Counted from the first letter of the stretch, positions 35,712-45,732 are shown. The stretch is DNA of 64,000 nucleotides from an uncultured Bacteroidales bacterium (GCA_934717185.1 CAKUYQ010000014.1:11352-75351), one strand, 5' to 3'. Translations and numbers: made by a program. Notes: generated from the letters alone by a model not told the origin.

Positions 35712-38700
35712 ATGAAGAAGTACTCATTGATAGTTTCTACTATTCTGTTAGTAGCCTTGTTTTTTAAATTGTTATCTAATTATTCGGAGCGTTTCAATGA
35801 GGTTGAAAACAATTATTCGTCAAAGCCAAAATCTGCTATCAATTTAGAGAACGGCATTTCGTGTAAGGAGTTGTCAGATATACTTTATAATCATAACTAT
35901 ATCACCAACAAAGATGATGCGGACTTTGTTTCTAAATTTATATCGCAGAAGTTGGGCGATGGGCAAAGTTTGTCAACTTTATATGATTTAAATAAGCGTA
36001 TTTGGCAGATACCGGTATCTTTAATTGATAGCATTGGAACGAATGCTTATAAGATAAAAACAAATAACTCTAAAGAATCTATTGGCATTGATAACGAATT
36101 CTGTGAGGCTGAAATTTTACAATTACAAGATAGTGCAGAATTAGATCCTACTCAATGTGGAGTAATTAATGTTTCTGTCATAGAAACATTAGAAAATTCA
36201 GGATTGTTCTCTAAGGAAACAAAGATGTGTGCTAATGTAGTTGTACGCTTATCTGAACAATACATAGATAGTTTGGATAATTACAATTCAAAGAGAAAAA
36301 CGATAGCATATCTTAAAACCAATGAGCAAGGGCAAGTTTCATTCAATGGGCTTAATCCCAATCTTTCTTATAGTGTATTGCCAATCAAAGAAGGTTTTGA
36401 ATATGGCACAACAAAAGGAACACTGGGTGGCAATTTAGCTCATTATAAAAATTCCACGCTTAATTGTTCGTTTACACAGCAAGAACATAAAATCAGAATT
36501 TTTGAAGCGCAAACTCTAAAACAAATTAAAGAAGATCAAACATTAACAATTCGTTCTCCTCAAGAGTTCAAAAACATTTTGGTAAGGTATGTCGTACTTT
36601 TTTTTGCTGCGTGGTGGGCATTATGGTTTATTAGTCGAATTCGTAAAAAGCCAATAGATAATACTATATTGTCTATTCTAATGACTCTTACAGGATTATG
36701 CTTATTGATAATGTTCTCACTTAATGATCCATTGACAGATAAATTATTAGGTGTGGATATGGCTCAAGGAATAATTGCAGGAGTAGCCCTTATTGCCATC
36801 TTGCAAAATGTTAACTTTAAAAAACTTTACCAGAATCAATCATTGATAGATTTTGATATTCCTGTGGAATGTGTCAAATGGATATTTAAGCCTTTTAAAA
36901 TCAAGGTTACATATTTAACAAGAACACTTTCCAATCGTTCTAACAATGTGCTAATGAAATGCCTTGCATTATTCGGTATTGTCATTTGTTTGCCGATGTT
37001 AATTTTGGATTTAGTTAAAATAACATCATTAAGTAAGATTGTAAGCACCTCTCTTGATCGATTACCCAAAGGATTTGGTTATTTGTTAACAGCTCTACTG
37101 TTAACAGTTTTACTATTTACCCCATTAGGAGTTGCAGTTGGTGGTATGAAAGTTAATTTAAATATAGGAATCCTTTTCCAGCCTAGTGAAATTGCCAAAT
37201 ATTTGATAATCTTTTTTATGGCGGCTTATTTTAGCGTTAATGCCAATAAGATTGTTCAATTTTCAAAAAAAGGAAATACTAAATTATTTGGAGCAAAACT
37301 AAAAATGATGATGTCAATTTTTGTTGGCTTGGGCTTGTTGATAGGATTGTATCTGTTTTTGGGAGATATGGGTCCGGCTCTTGTCCTTGCATTTACATTT
37401 ATCATTTTGTATTCTATAATTAAATCGAAAGTTGATTTAGAAGGTATTACTTCTGAGAACCAATTAAAGAATATTTTATCATGTGATATTGCAATGTTGG
37501 TATATGGTGTAATATCCTTTGTTATATTTCTGTATATTGGCAGTTTTTTGGGTGATATGGGGATATTTTGTATCGCATGGTTTGTTGTATGGATAATAAT
37601 GGGGATAACTAAACAACAAATACATGAAACTCCTATATTCTTTAATTTTATAGTGGCTGCATTTATATTTGGAGGTGGTGTTTTAGGTAATATACCAGGC
37701 TTGAACAGTGTAGCAAATAGATTAGATAGTAGAAATGAAATGTGTACTAACACGTGGGGAACACTACCTATTGATGGCAACATTGCAGATGCAGGAGAAA
37801 ACACTCAGGTGGCAGAAGGACTATGGGGATTGGCTTCCGGTGGATTATGGGGACAAGGTTTAGGAAATGGTTCTCCACATTTTATCCCGGCATTTCATAC
37901 TGATATGATCATAGAGAGTATTGGTGAACAGATGGGTTTTGTTGGCATATTCGTTATTATTCTACTATTGACGATTCTTCTGAGAAGAACCATTGTAGTA
38001 GGATATAAAACCTCTCATCCTTTTACATTTTATCTATGTGTGGGAATCGCAATTGTTACTGCAGTTCAATTTATAATTATATCATTAGGTAGCACCGGTA
38101 TCATACCGTTAACAGGCGTAACTGTTCCCTTTTTTAGCTATGGAAAAGTCAGTATGATATTAAATCTTGCTGCATACGGAATAATCTTGTCAATAGCTTC
38201 ACATGCAAGTACTGAAACTATGGCTGCAAATAGCGCGGCTGCAAATGTTACAAAACTAAACATTGGAAAATATAATTATTCCATTTCGCTTCTAAGTTGG
38301 ACCTATTGTATTTTAGATGTATTTATGTGTGGAGTATTTTTCTATTATCAATTTATAGATAGAAACGGCACATTAATACGACCTGTATATGTCAATAATT
38401 CTAGCGGCATACCTATCGTAGAGTATAATCCTCGAATTGAACAGCTAACCCGGAAAATGCACTCCGGAGATATTTATGATAGAAATGGGGTGCTATTGGC
38501 GACAAGTGACAGGTCAAAGCTTCGAGAATTTAAGGACATTTATTTAGACTTAGCACTCGAATGTGACACAATAAAAAGGCTTCAGCGATACTATCCATTT
38601 GGTGAACATCTCTTTTTTATGTTGGGCGATTTCAACTCAAAACTATATTTTAGCGCTGATGCCGAGTCAAAATTTCCAAGAGGATATATGGCAGAGTCTA

Positions 38701-40181
38701 AACATATATCGGATCTAAGAGGATATGATAATAAGAAGAGAGATAAAAATGGAGATCCTATCAAATTAGACCTGTATTCGAATGAGTTTGTCCCGGATAA
38801 ATATCACTCAAGCAAGTATAATATCTCTTACATTGATTATCAAATTAGAGACTATTCATCCCTAATACCATATTTAAAAGCCGGATTGCATAGTAACAAG
38901 GTGAAAAGACTCAATGAAAGAAAGAGCGGAGATATTGAACCTAAAGATATACAACTCACTATAGATGCTGAATTACAAACTGAATTACAGAATGAAATAG
39001 GTAAATATGTCAGGGAAAAACACTCCCGTTTGAATAAATTAAGAGTTTCAGTGGTTATTCTTGATGGTAAAAATGGAGACTTGCTAACTTCTGCATTATA
39101 TCCATTACCAAACTACGATACATTAAAAGTCAATAATGGCCTATATGATGATATAAATAATAGGGATAAGTCATGGAAAGCATACACCGATATGGATTTG
39201 GGGCTAGTGTATCCAACATCTCCAGGTTCTACGGCAAAAGTTGTTACCGGCTTGGCCGGCTATAGAAAAGAAGGTAATGGCATAGAAAAGGCAAAATATT
39301 ATATAGATCCTAATGAGAAGATTTTTATAAGTGAGCCTGCCGGGTGGGTTGACATAAATACAGCATATGTAAAATCATCAAATTGCTATTTTGTTAACCT
39401 ATTAAATGAAAGAGACTTATTTGCTGATTTGGCACATGTTTACAGCACATTAGGTGTTTCAATTAACGGGCATAAATCTTATACCTTCAATTATCATGAG
39501 CCTACTACAGAATGGCTGTCACTTGTAACATCTGCAAGAGATAAATCAATAAATACATATGAGGCGTATAAAGAGAGTGGCAAGAAGGAAAAAATGAATA
39601 ATAAAACAGGTAAGCCCGTTGAATGGTCTTGGGCTTGGGGGCAAAATGGGATGGATGCTACACCCTTAACTATGGCAAGAGCGGCGTCCGTTGTTGTTAA
39701 TAACGGAGCGATGCCTATCACCAGATATACTTTACATGAAGAGGTTGAAAATATAACTTTGCTCTCATCAACAGACAACCTCAAGCGACATCTTAAGGAT
39801 ACTCGCATGAATCATGAACGGGCAAGAAGTTTCAGCAAGCGAGAGACAATTGGTGGTAAAACCGGTACCCCAGAGAGAGTTTCTGAAGTCAGGAGAAGTT
39901 TTACAAAGAAGAAAAACGGAATATATGGGGTTGTAACTCAGGAAATTGTCGGTAATGATGGTTGGTATATATGTTTTATAGAAAATGCTAACATCACATC
40001 AAAGACAAGAAAACAAGAACCACGTAAGCAGGACGATATATCTGAAAGTTCAATTCAAGCACCTTTGGCCATTGCTGTTAGAATGGAGCGCCTGGGTAAA
40101 GGAGAAATGTCTGGTAATGCCACACGATTGATGGATGAGGTTATTATTGAATCATTAAAAAAGCATGGTTATATTGAGTAA
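35712..40181 (+). CDS. SEDS (FtsW/RodA) - class B PBP fusion protein
   Basis: A 1489-residue protein. Order: membrane anchor (3-20); an exported region with a prealbumin/Cna-B-like fold (LKTNEQGQVSFNGLNPNLSY); a second helix near 300; a full SEDS polymerase at about 460-830 (ILFQPSEIAKYLI, HTD with the expected catalytic Asp at 731, EQMGFVG, TGVTVPFFSYG); then a class B penicillin-binding protein. The latter has SGDIYDRNGVLLATS, SxxK nucleophile S1173 in PGSTAK, S1222-S-N1224, and K1383-T-G in GGKTGTPE. All catalytic motifs are intact, so it should both polymerise and cross-link peptidoglycan. The start at 35712 (MKKYSLIVS) replaces an upstream TTG that would run through the repeat end E. Confidence 0.88.
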   Translation: MKKYSLIVSTILLVALFFKLLSNYSERFNEVENNYSSKPKSAINLENGISCKELSDILYNHNYITNKDDADFVSKFISQKLGDGQSLSTLYDLNKRIWQIPVSLIDSIGTNAYKIKTNNSKESIGIDNEFCEAEILQLQDSAELDPTQCGVINVSVIETLENSGLFSKETKMCANVVVRLSEQYIDSLDNYNSKRKTIAYLKTNEQGQVSFNGLNPNLSYSVLPIKEGFEYGTTKGTLGGNLAHYKNSTLNCSFTQQEHKIRIFEAQTLKQIKEDQTLTIRSPQEFKNILVRYVVLFFAAWWALWFISRIRKKPIDNTILSILMTLTGLCLLIMFSLNDPLTDKLLGVDMAQGIIAGVALIAILQNVNFKKLYQNQSLIDFDIPVECVKWIFKPFKIKVTYLTRTLSNRSNNVLMKCLALFGIVICLPMLILDLVKITSLSKIVSTSLDRLPKGFGYLLTALLLTVLLFTPLGVAVGGMKVNLNIGILFQPSEIAKYLIIFFMAAYFSVNANKIVQFSKKGNTKLFGAKLKMMMSIFVGLGLLIGLYLFLGDMGPALVLAFTFIILYSIIKSKVDLEGITSENQLKNILSCDIAMLVYGVISFVIFLYIGSFLGDMGIFCIAWFVVWIIMGITKQQIHETPIFFNFIVAAFIFGGGVLGNIPGLNSVANRLDSRNEMCTNTWGTLPIDGNIADAGENTQVAEGLWGLASGGLWGQGLGNGSPHFIPAFHTDMIIESIGEQMGFVGIFVIILLLTILLRRTIVVGYKTSHPFTFYLCVGIAIVTAVQFIIISLGSTGIIPLTGVTVPFFSYGKVSMILNLAAYGIILSIASHASTETMAANSAAANVTKLNIGKYNYSISLLSWTYCILDVFMCGVFFYYQFIDRNGTLIRPVYVNNSSGIPIVEYNPRIEQLTRKMHSGDIYDRNGVLLATSDRSKLREFKDIYLDLALECDTIKRLQRYYPFGEHLFFMLGDFNSKLYFSADAESKFPRGYMAESKHISDLRGYDNKKRDKNGDPIKLDLYSNEFVPDKYHSSKYNISYIDYQIRDYSSLIPYLKAGLHSNKVKRLNERKSGDIEPKDIQLTIDAELQTELQNEIGKYVREKHSRLNKLRVSVVILDGKNGDLLTSALYPLPNYDTLKVNNGLYDDINNRDKSWKAYTDMDLGLVYPTSPGSTAKVVTGLAGYRKEGNGIEKAKYYIDPNEKIFISEPAGWVDINTAYVKSSNCYFVNLLNERDLFADLAHVYSTLGVSINGHKSYTFNYHEPTTEWLSLVTSARDKSINTYEAYKESGKKEKMNNKTGKPVEWSWAWGQNGMDATPLTMARAASVVVNNGAMPITRYTLHEEVENITLLSSTDNLKRHLKDTRMNHERARSFSKRETIGGKTGTPERVSEVRRSFTKKKNGIYGVVTQEIVGNDGWYICFIENANITSKTRKQEPRKQDDISESSIQAPLAIAVRMERLGKGEMSGNATRLMDEVIIESLKKHGYIE

Positions 40182-40207
40182 AAGTCATATAAAGGAGATA
40201 TAAGAAC

Positions 40208-40312
40208 ATGAAAAAATTTCTATTGTTATTTGGTACATTATTAATAATCAGTTCAATACAACACATATTACCTAGCCTAAATTACATAATAATCAGGCAA
40301 TTAACTCGTTGA
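40208..40312 (+). CDS. 34-residue membrane peptide between SEDS-PBP and kinase
   Basis: ATG to TGA encodes MKKFLLLFGTLLIISS and a hydrophobic tail. It has a clear Shine-Dalgarno (AAAGGAG, 10 nt upstream), uncommon in this window. The stop lies 2 bp before the kinase ATG, suggesting coupled translation. It could be a small membrane subunit or a leader peptide; function unknown. Confidence 0.5.
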   Translation: MKKFLLLFGTLLIISSIQHILPSLNYIIIRQLTR

Positions 40313-40314
40313 CT

Positions 40315-42033
40315 ATGGCTTTTTTAGAAGAATATACATTATTGGATGAATTAGGACAAGGGGGATATGCCACTGTCTATAAAGTTCGTCATAATAATTT
40401 GGGATATATTAGAGCAATCAGAGTCTTAAATGCATTTATTGCTCATGGAGAAACAGATCCAACTTATCAAAAGTTCTTGGAGGAGTGTAAGCTATTGCTT
40501 AGATTAGGTAATGGCAATCACCCCAACATTGTACATATCTATCAACCTTTACTTAAAGCACAACGAGCAATTGTTGAGATGGATTTTGTAGATGGTAAGG
40601 ATTTGTATCATTATCTTCAAGATAAACACGCATTTGTTGAAATCAAAGATGTATTGAGACTTCTGAGTGATATAGGTAGCGCTTTGGCTTATTGCCATGA
40701 GGATATCTATAAATTCTGTATGGATAAAGATGAGGATAACCTTGAGGATGATCCTAATGATGGCCGCAAAGTATTGTTAGACAACAAGACCAAGCAACGA
40801 TTGATTAATAAATATAAGGTTATCCACAATGATATTCATTCCGGAAATATAATCAGGCGTGAGGATGGCTCTTATGTATTATTGGATTTTGGATTAGCAA
40901 TTGAAGGTGATAGCGTTGTTAGAAGTAGCCGACGTAAAAATGGAGCACCTGAATTTAAGGCTCCGGAGAAATGGGATAATGACAGTATACTTACAGCTCA
41001 ATCTGATATTTATAGTTTTGGCGTTGTTTTATATGAATATTTAGCGGGAAGAGTACCGTTTCTATTTGATAAAAAGAATCCAAATTCTATAGAAGCGGAA
41101 TATCTATTAGGTAAAGCCCATAAAGAACAACAGCCGGCATCTATTTTTGAATTGCGAAAGGCTGCATTTGAGTGCTCTCATCCTGGGGAAATTTACGAGA
41201 AAGACTATCCGGAATGGTTAGAAATATTGATAATGAAATGTCTGTCTAAATCAATTAAGGACAGATTTAAAAATGGTAAAGAATTATATTCTTTTGTTAT
41301 AGAACATATCAATAATGAGACAGACACCCGTATAGAAGGCTTAAATCAAGAAATAGTTGTATTACAAAATAAGATTATTTCATTAGAAAGGTCGCACAAG
41401 ATAAAAAATCTTGAATGCCGTTTGAATGAAGCTGAAGTAGAGTTGCAGAATGCTTCAAACAAACTTTTAAATTTAACAAAAGAATATAAAGCACTTCAGG
41501 AGGAGAATACTAAACTTCAAAATAATACGAACCATAGTAAGGGTCAAATATGGAAAATTCTATCTATTGTTTTCTTGCTTACAACTTGTATTGCGTCATT
41601 TAAGTACTTAAGTAGTGATATAAGTAATACTTCAAGCAGCACGATAGCAGTCCCGGTTGGAGATCATAATTTATATATGTCAACAGATGGACTTGATATA
41701 AAAACTGCGAATAAGATTATTGCAGAGCGTGATTCGCTACAACACATTGTCAATGCTTTGAAGTCTAAAAATAATAATAACGGAAATGACAATCATATTA
41801 TTAATCAATATAGATTGGAGATAGAGGAAAAAGAAGTTAAAATTTCGGCATTGAATAAAGAGATATCTGCATTACAAAATGAACTTGGGTATAATACTAA
41901 GGACAGTACGGTTGTTGATGCCAAGGATAAAACAATTAGATCACTTAATTCTGAAATTAGTAAATTAAGAAATCAAATTAAAGAAAAGGATCGTCTCATT
42001 AATGCCCTTAATGAACAAATTGGAATAGACTGA
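40315..42033 (+). CDS. membrane-anchored Ser/Thr protein kinase with coiled coils
   Basis: A 572-residue protein. Kinase domain (about 5-330): Gly loop GQGGYATV, catalytic loop H171-N-D173 with N178, D191-F-G, and KAPE. The usual beta-3 lysine is Arg36 (AIR instead of AIK/AVK). After it comes a coiled coil (about 335-410), one membrane helix (ILSIVFLLTTCIASFKYL), and a second exported coiled coil to the C-terminus. PASTA domains, usual in PknB kinases, are absent. Its neighbours are FHA and PP2C genes. Whether it is active, given Arg36, is open. ATG 40315 is preferred to the TTG at 40309. Confidence 0.85.
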   Translation: MAFLEEYTLLDELGQGGYATVYKVRHNNLGYIRAIRVLNAFIAHGETDPTYQKFLEECKLLLRLGNGNHPNIVHIYQPLLKAQRAIVEMDFVDGKDLYHYLQDKHAFVEIKDVLRLLSDIGSALAYCHEDIYKFCMDKDEDNLEDDPNDGRKVLLDNKTKQRLINKYKVIHNDIHSGNIIRREDGSYVLLDFGLAIEGDSVVRSSRRKNGAPEFKAPEKWDNDSILTAQSDIYSFGVVLYEYLAGRVPFLFDKKNPNSIEAEYLLGKAHKEQQPASIFELRKAAFECSHPGEIYEKDYPEWLEILIMKCLSKSIKDRFKNGKELYSFVIEHINNETDTRIEGLNQEIVVLQNKIISLERSHKIKNLECRLNEAEVELQNASNKLLNLTKEYKALQEENTKLQNNTNHSKGQIWKILSIVFLLTTCIASFKYLSSDISNTSSSTIAVPVGDHNLYMSTDGLDIKTANKIIAERDSLQHIVNALKSKNNNNGNDNHIINQYRLEIEEKEVKISALNKEISALQNELGYNTKDSTVVDAKDKTIRSLNSEISKLRNQIKEKDRLINALNEQIGID

Positions 42034-42034
42034 T

Positions 42035-42859
42035 ATGAGAAAAAATGTTTTTGCGAAGATCGCCGATCTGATTAATGGTACTCATTCAGAAGGGGGATCT
42101 ATCCCTAAGGATGATAATAGATATAGTAATAGTATCAACAAGAAGGGGGATTTGCTAAATGCAGTAATATCAACCTTAAAGTCTAATTACGCAGGTACAA
42201 AGATCCCTTTAAATGAATATTCATTATCGCTATGTATAGATGATAGCCTTTTCTATAACTCTTTGATAATTGATAAATTTCGGGATATTTTAATTACAAC
42301 TATTATAGATGAACTCGGAATAGAGTTTGGTTCAATTGAGATTAGTTCAGGTGCTATTCAGGATTTTGGCACAACTGAAATTATGGAGTGCTGTTACTTA
42401 TGCATACATCCAATAATGTCAGTTCAAGCTAGCTCAAAAGCTATAATATCACAGGTGCCTGGAAATGGGTCTTTAATTGGAGAATGTGTCAATATTGATT
42501 CACAAGAGATTCAAAAACTTCCTGGAAATAGATATAATATAGGCTCAGGAAAACATCCTATAATGTCCGATAATAGTCTTAGAGAAAACCAAATCGCGAT
42601 AGATGACAATTCATCATCTATTGAATTTGATAAAAATAAATTCGTAAGTAGAGCTCATGCACATATATCTTACGATAGTAAACATGGATTTCTACTGTAT
42701 GTGGAACATGGGGGGACTCGTGCTGCTCAAAAGCGAACTCATATACGTAGAGGTTGTGAAAAAATTGAACTCAATAATATTCTAATTCCGGAGCCTCTTC
42801 AAGATGGTGATTATATTATATTGAGCAAATATGTTCATTTATTATTTAAAAAAGTGTAA
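42035..42859 (+). CDS. FHA-domain protein, FhaA-like layout
   Basis: A 274-residue soluble protein. The C-terminal FHA domain (about 165-274) keeps the phosphothreonine-binding core S205-R206-x-H208 in FVSRAHAHI. The N-terminal part (LLNAVISTLKSNYAGTKIPLNEYSLSLCIDD) resembles the layout of the N-terminal domain of actinobacterial FhaA, an inference from pattern only. It starts 1 bp after the kinase stop. It probably recognises a phosphorylated partner in the cluster. Confidence 0.8.
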   Translation: MRKNVFAKIADLINGTHSEGGSIPKDDNRYSNSINKKGDLLNAVISTLKSNYAGTKIPLNEYSLSLCIDDSLFYNSLIIDKFRDILITTIIDELGIEFGSIEISSGAIQDFGTTEIMECCYLCIHPIMSVQASSKAIISQVPGNGSLIGECVNIDSQEIQKLPGNRYNIGSGKHPIMSDNSLRENQIAIDDNSSSIEFDKNKFVSRAHAHISYDSKHGFLLYVEHGGTRAAQKRTHIRRGCEKIELNNILIPEPLQDGDYIILSKYVHLLFKKV

Positions 42860-42861
42860 TA

Positions 42862-43827
42862 ATGAAGTTTGTGAAAAATTTATTAGACATATTTAAGGGT
42901 AGTAAAGAAGGTGATGGTTTTAATAATGACCACCTTACCAACAAGAGATTGCTGGAAGAGTTGACATCTCATTTTAAAACAATGTTAAATGCAGAGTCGG
43001 TTGGGCAACGAATGTTATATCCAATGTCCTTTAATATTTTGATGGATCCTGCAGATTATAATGATAGAAGACAATCATTGCCTTTTGTGCTTCCTCAGGT
43101 CGTGTCTGCATTTTATGGTATTATTGATGATATGCGACAGGAATATCCAGATTATACTCCACCTGCAAAATATTGGTACTTCCAGTTTTCAGCATGCCGG
43201 TTAGAAACAGTACAAACCGAAGACTCAGCACCTTTGGTTGTTCGAAAAGGCCATATCACAACTGTTGCTACATTATTGACTTTTGATATCAAGGAAACAA
43301 ATAATGTTTCGGTAAATAACAACACTAGAGTGTCAATCAAATTAGATGACTCTAATGTAATGACTGATGTTAATTTAAACTGGAATGCCTTAAAGAATTT
43401 GGATGTTCTTAGTGATGGAACATTTACATACAATTTTGATAATACATTAAATCGTGACATTCAGTATATTACTGATAACTCAAATATGGCGGAAGTGAAT
43501 GGTATTGCAGAGTTGTCATATTCTAATGGTGGACGTAATTACCATTATATAATGAAAGATATCCTTATTAACATTTCCGGTAAGAATGAAATGAGAAAAG
43601 GGCGTTCATTCTTTATTTTAGATAGTCCTAATATTAAAGATTCTCATGTGCAAATTAAGTATCTGCCGTCTGAGAAGAGGTTCCAAATAGCAGCATATGG
43701 TCCAACGAGACTTAATAGTAGAAGAATTACCGAAAGTAGTGGTGGGGATGTATATTGGCATGATTTGGCAAATAATTCAAGCATCTTCATCAACGATGAG
43801 ATAAGTGTGAAATTTAGAATCAAATAA
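42862..43827 (+). CDS. second FHA-like protein, paralog with a degenerate FHA core
   Basis: A 321-residue protein. It has the same order as its neighbour: N-terminal domain (LLEELTSHFKTML, FNILMDPADYNDRRQSLPFVL), a middle beta region, and a C-terminal FHA-like fold (GRSFFILDSPNIKDSHVQIKY). The conserved SRxH is replaced by DSHVQI, so the phospho-binding Arg is lacking. It is read 2 bp after the first FHA gene. It may form a heterodimer or scaffold. Function unknown. Confidence 0.65.
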   Translation: MKFVKNLLDIFKGSKEGDGFNNDHLTNKRLLEELTSHFKTMLNAESVGQRMLYPMSFNILMDPADYNDRRQSLPFVLPQVVSAFYGIIDDMRQEYPDYTPPAKYWYFQFSACRLETVQTEDSAPLVVRKGHITTVATLLTFDIKETNNVSVNNNTRVSIKLDDSNVMTDVNLNWNALKNLDVLSDGTFTYNFDNTLNRDIQYITDNSNMAEVNGIAELSYSNGGRNYHYIMKDILINISGKNEMRKGRSFFILDSPNIKDSHVQIKYLPSEKRFQIAAYGPTRLNSRRITESSGGDVYWHDLANNSSIFINDEISVKFRIK

Positions 43828-43836
43828 TACTAAAAT

Positions 43837-45732
43837 ATGGGAACAATAACATTCTTCGGTAAAACAGATGTGGGACATCTTCGTTCCAATAACGAAGATG
43901 CTTTTATCGCTCAATACATTTGGGATGAGAAACATATTCTTGCTGTTGCTATTGATGGGGTTGGGGGATATGAAGGTGGTGAAGTTGCCGCATCATTGGC
44001 TCAGAAAAGCATTGTGGAATATCTTGAATCATACTCTAATGGCGAGAGATTGGAGTTGCTAAAACAAGCCGTTATATTTGCCAATAATAGAATATATTCG
44101 GAGCGTAAGAATTTACCTCAATATTGCAGTATGAGCTGTGTATTAACTGCTGTCCTCGTTGAGGCAGAAAGTAAACGAATAAATATGGCTCACATTGGAG
44201 ATACGCGGCTATACCAATTTGCTAATGGAAAAATGGTAAAACTATCACACGATCACTCTCTTGTCGGATATAGAGAAGAGATTGGAGAATTGACTGAAGA
44301 GGAGGCAATGAAACATCCCCAGCGGAATGTTATTGGCAGGGATGTAGGTTCTCAATTCCTTGAAAGTAGTGGAAATGATTATATTGAAGTTGAGACATTC
44401 CCATTGATACCTAACTCGATTTTATTATTGTGTTCCGATGGATTGTGCGATATGATAACATCAGAGCAGATGAAAATTGAAATAGAGAAAGATCTCCCGG
44501 TAAAGGATAAAGTTGATAATTTGATAAAGGAAGCAAATAAAGCAGGTGGCAAAGATAATGTTACTGTGGTTCTTGTTGAATCAATAAATCCTGAATCTAT
44601 TTTACCGGATGAGGATGATATTGAAGTGGAGCAGATTATGCCAAAGGAACACAACACTATAGAAACATCAATTGAGGACTCGCAAGCTAAGTTAAAAAAT
44701 AAAGTGTCAAGACATCGTACATCTTTAACCATACTTATATCTATAATTTTAGTTATAATAGGAATATTACTTTTTTCAATGCTCCGGGGATATGTTGCAT
44801 ATGCTCAAAATTATAATGAATATTTAGAAGCAGCTCAAAAGCATTTGCGAGCAGGTGATAAAGAAAAAGCAATCTCTTGCTACAATGTTTATAAATCGAT
44901 GACGGGACAGGTCAACGAAGATTTTGAATCAATGCTTAATCCCAAACATTCTGTTGATAAAGAAACGATTATTATATCAGTTGGTAATACCCAAATACAA
45001 ATGAAACATGTTAAAGGTGGTAATTTTAAAGGGCGTGTGCCCGATCTGGGGGTAGATTGTCAACGAGAGACGGCGAAAGAGTGGAATCTTTATGATTTAT
45101 CTGTAAAAGATTATTATATAGCGACAACGGAAGTGACTCAAGCCTTATGGCAAGCTGTGATGGGAGAGCCTTTTTCTGAATATCTTCAAAGGTTGCTTCC
45201 ACAACTCAATCATTCAAGATCTAATTTAACAGCAAAATGTATTGGAAGTCAATATCCTGTATATTGCGTATCATCTGATGATGTAAAAGAGTTCATTATG
45301 AGGCTCAACCAACTTACCGGAAGAACATTCAGACTTCCGACTACTCGTGAATGGATATTTGCAGAAAGTGGTGGAAACGAAAGTTTAGGCTTCAAATATT
45401 CCGGTAGTAATGATATTGATAGAATTGCATGGTATGAAGGTAATAGTAAGTATAAAGTTCATCCTGTTGCATCTAAATTACCAAATGAATTGGGATTATA
45501 CGACTTCTCTGGGAATGTAAAGGAATGGACTCAATGCGATTATTGGGGAACTACAATCTATGGTGGCAGTTATTTAAGTGATAAACAGGGATGTTTGTTA
45601 GGCAATAATTGGAGAGCTGAAGGACATTATGCAACTGTTGGATTTAGATTAGCAATGGATTATACGCCACCAACAGAACATACCATAGAAGCTACAGTAA
45701 GATGGTATAGTAAAGTAAAAGCAAAAAAATAA
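43837..45732 (+). CDS. PP2C phosphatase - transmembrane - FGE-sulfatase-like fusion
   Basis: A 631-residue protein. PP2C domain (1-250): NNEDAF, AIDGVGGYEGGEVA, AHIGDTRLYQF, LLCSDGLCDMI, GGKDNVTVVLV, so the metal-binding Asp residues are present. A membrane helix lies near 298-316. The exported part (about 375-620) is of the FGE-sulfatase (SUMF1) fold: MKHVKGGNFKG, IATTEVTQALWQAVMG, RLPTTREWIFAE, LGLYDFSGNVKEWTQ, GFRLA. Such domains without the copper-binding cysteines often bind ligands. It should reverse phosphorylation set by the neighbouring kinase, and may sense an envelope signal. Confidence 0.87.
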   Translation: MGTITFFGKTDVGHLRSNNEDAFIAQYIWDEKHILAVAIDGVGGYEGGEVAASLAQKSIVEYLESYSNGERLELLKQAVIFANNRIYSERKNLPQYCSMSCVLTAVLVEAESKRINMAHIGDTRLYQFANGKMVKLSHDHSLVGYREEIGELTEEEAMKHPQRNVIGRDVGSQFLESSGNDYIEVETFPLIPNSILLLCSDGLCDMITSEQMKIEIEKDLPVKDKVDNLIKEANKAGGKDNVTVVLVESINPESILPDEDDIEVEQIMPKEHNTIETSIEDSQAKLKNKVSRHRTSLTILISIILVIIGILLFSMLRGYVAYAQNYNEYLEAAQKHLRAGDKEKAISCYNVYKSMTGQVNEDFESMLNPKHSVDKETIIISVGNTQIQMKHVKGGNFKGRVPDLGVDCQRETAKEWNLYDLSVKDYYIATTEVTQALWQAVMGEPFSEYLQRLLPQLNHSRSNLTAKCIGSQYPVYCVSSDDVKEFIMRLNQLTGRTFRLPTTREWIFAESGGNESLGFKYSGSNDIDRIAWYEGNSKYKVHPVASKLPNELGLYDFSGNVKEWTQCDYWGTTIYGGSYLSDKQGCLLGNNWRAEGHYATVGFRLAMDYTPPTEHTIEATVRWYSKVKAKK

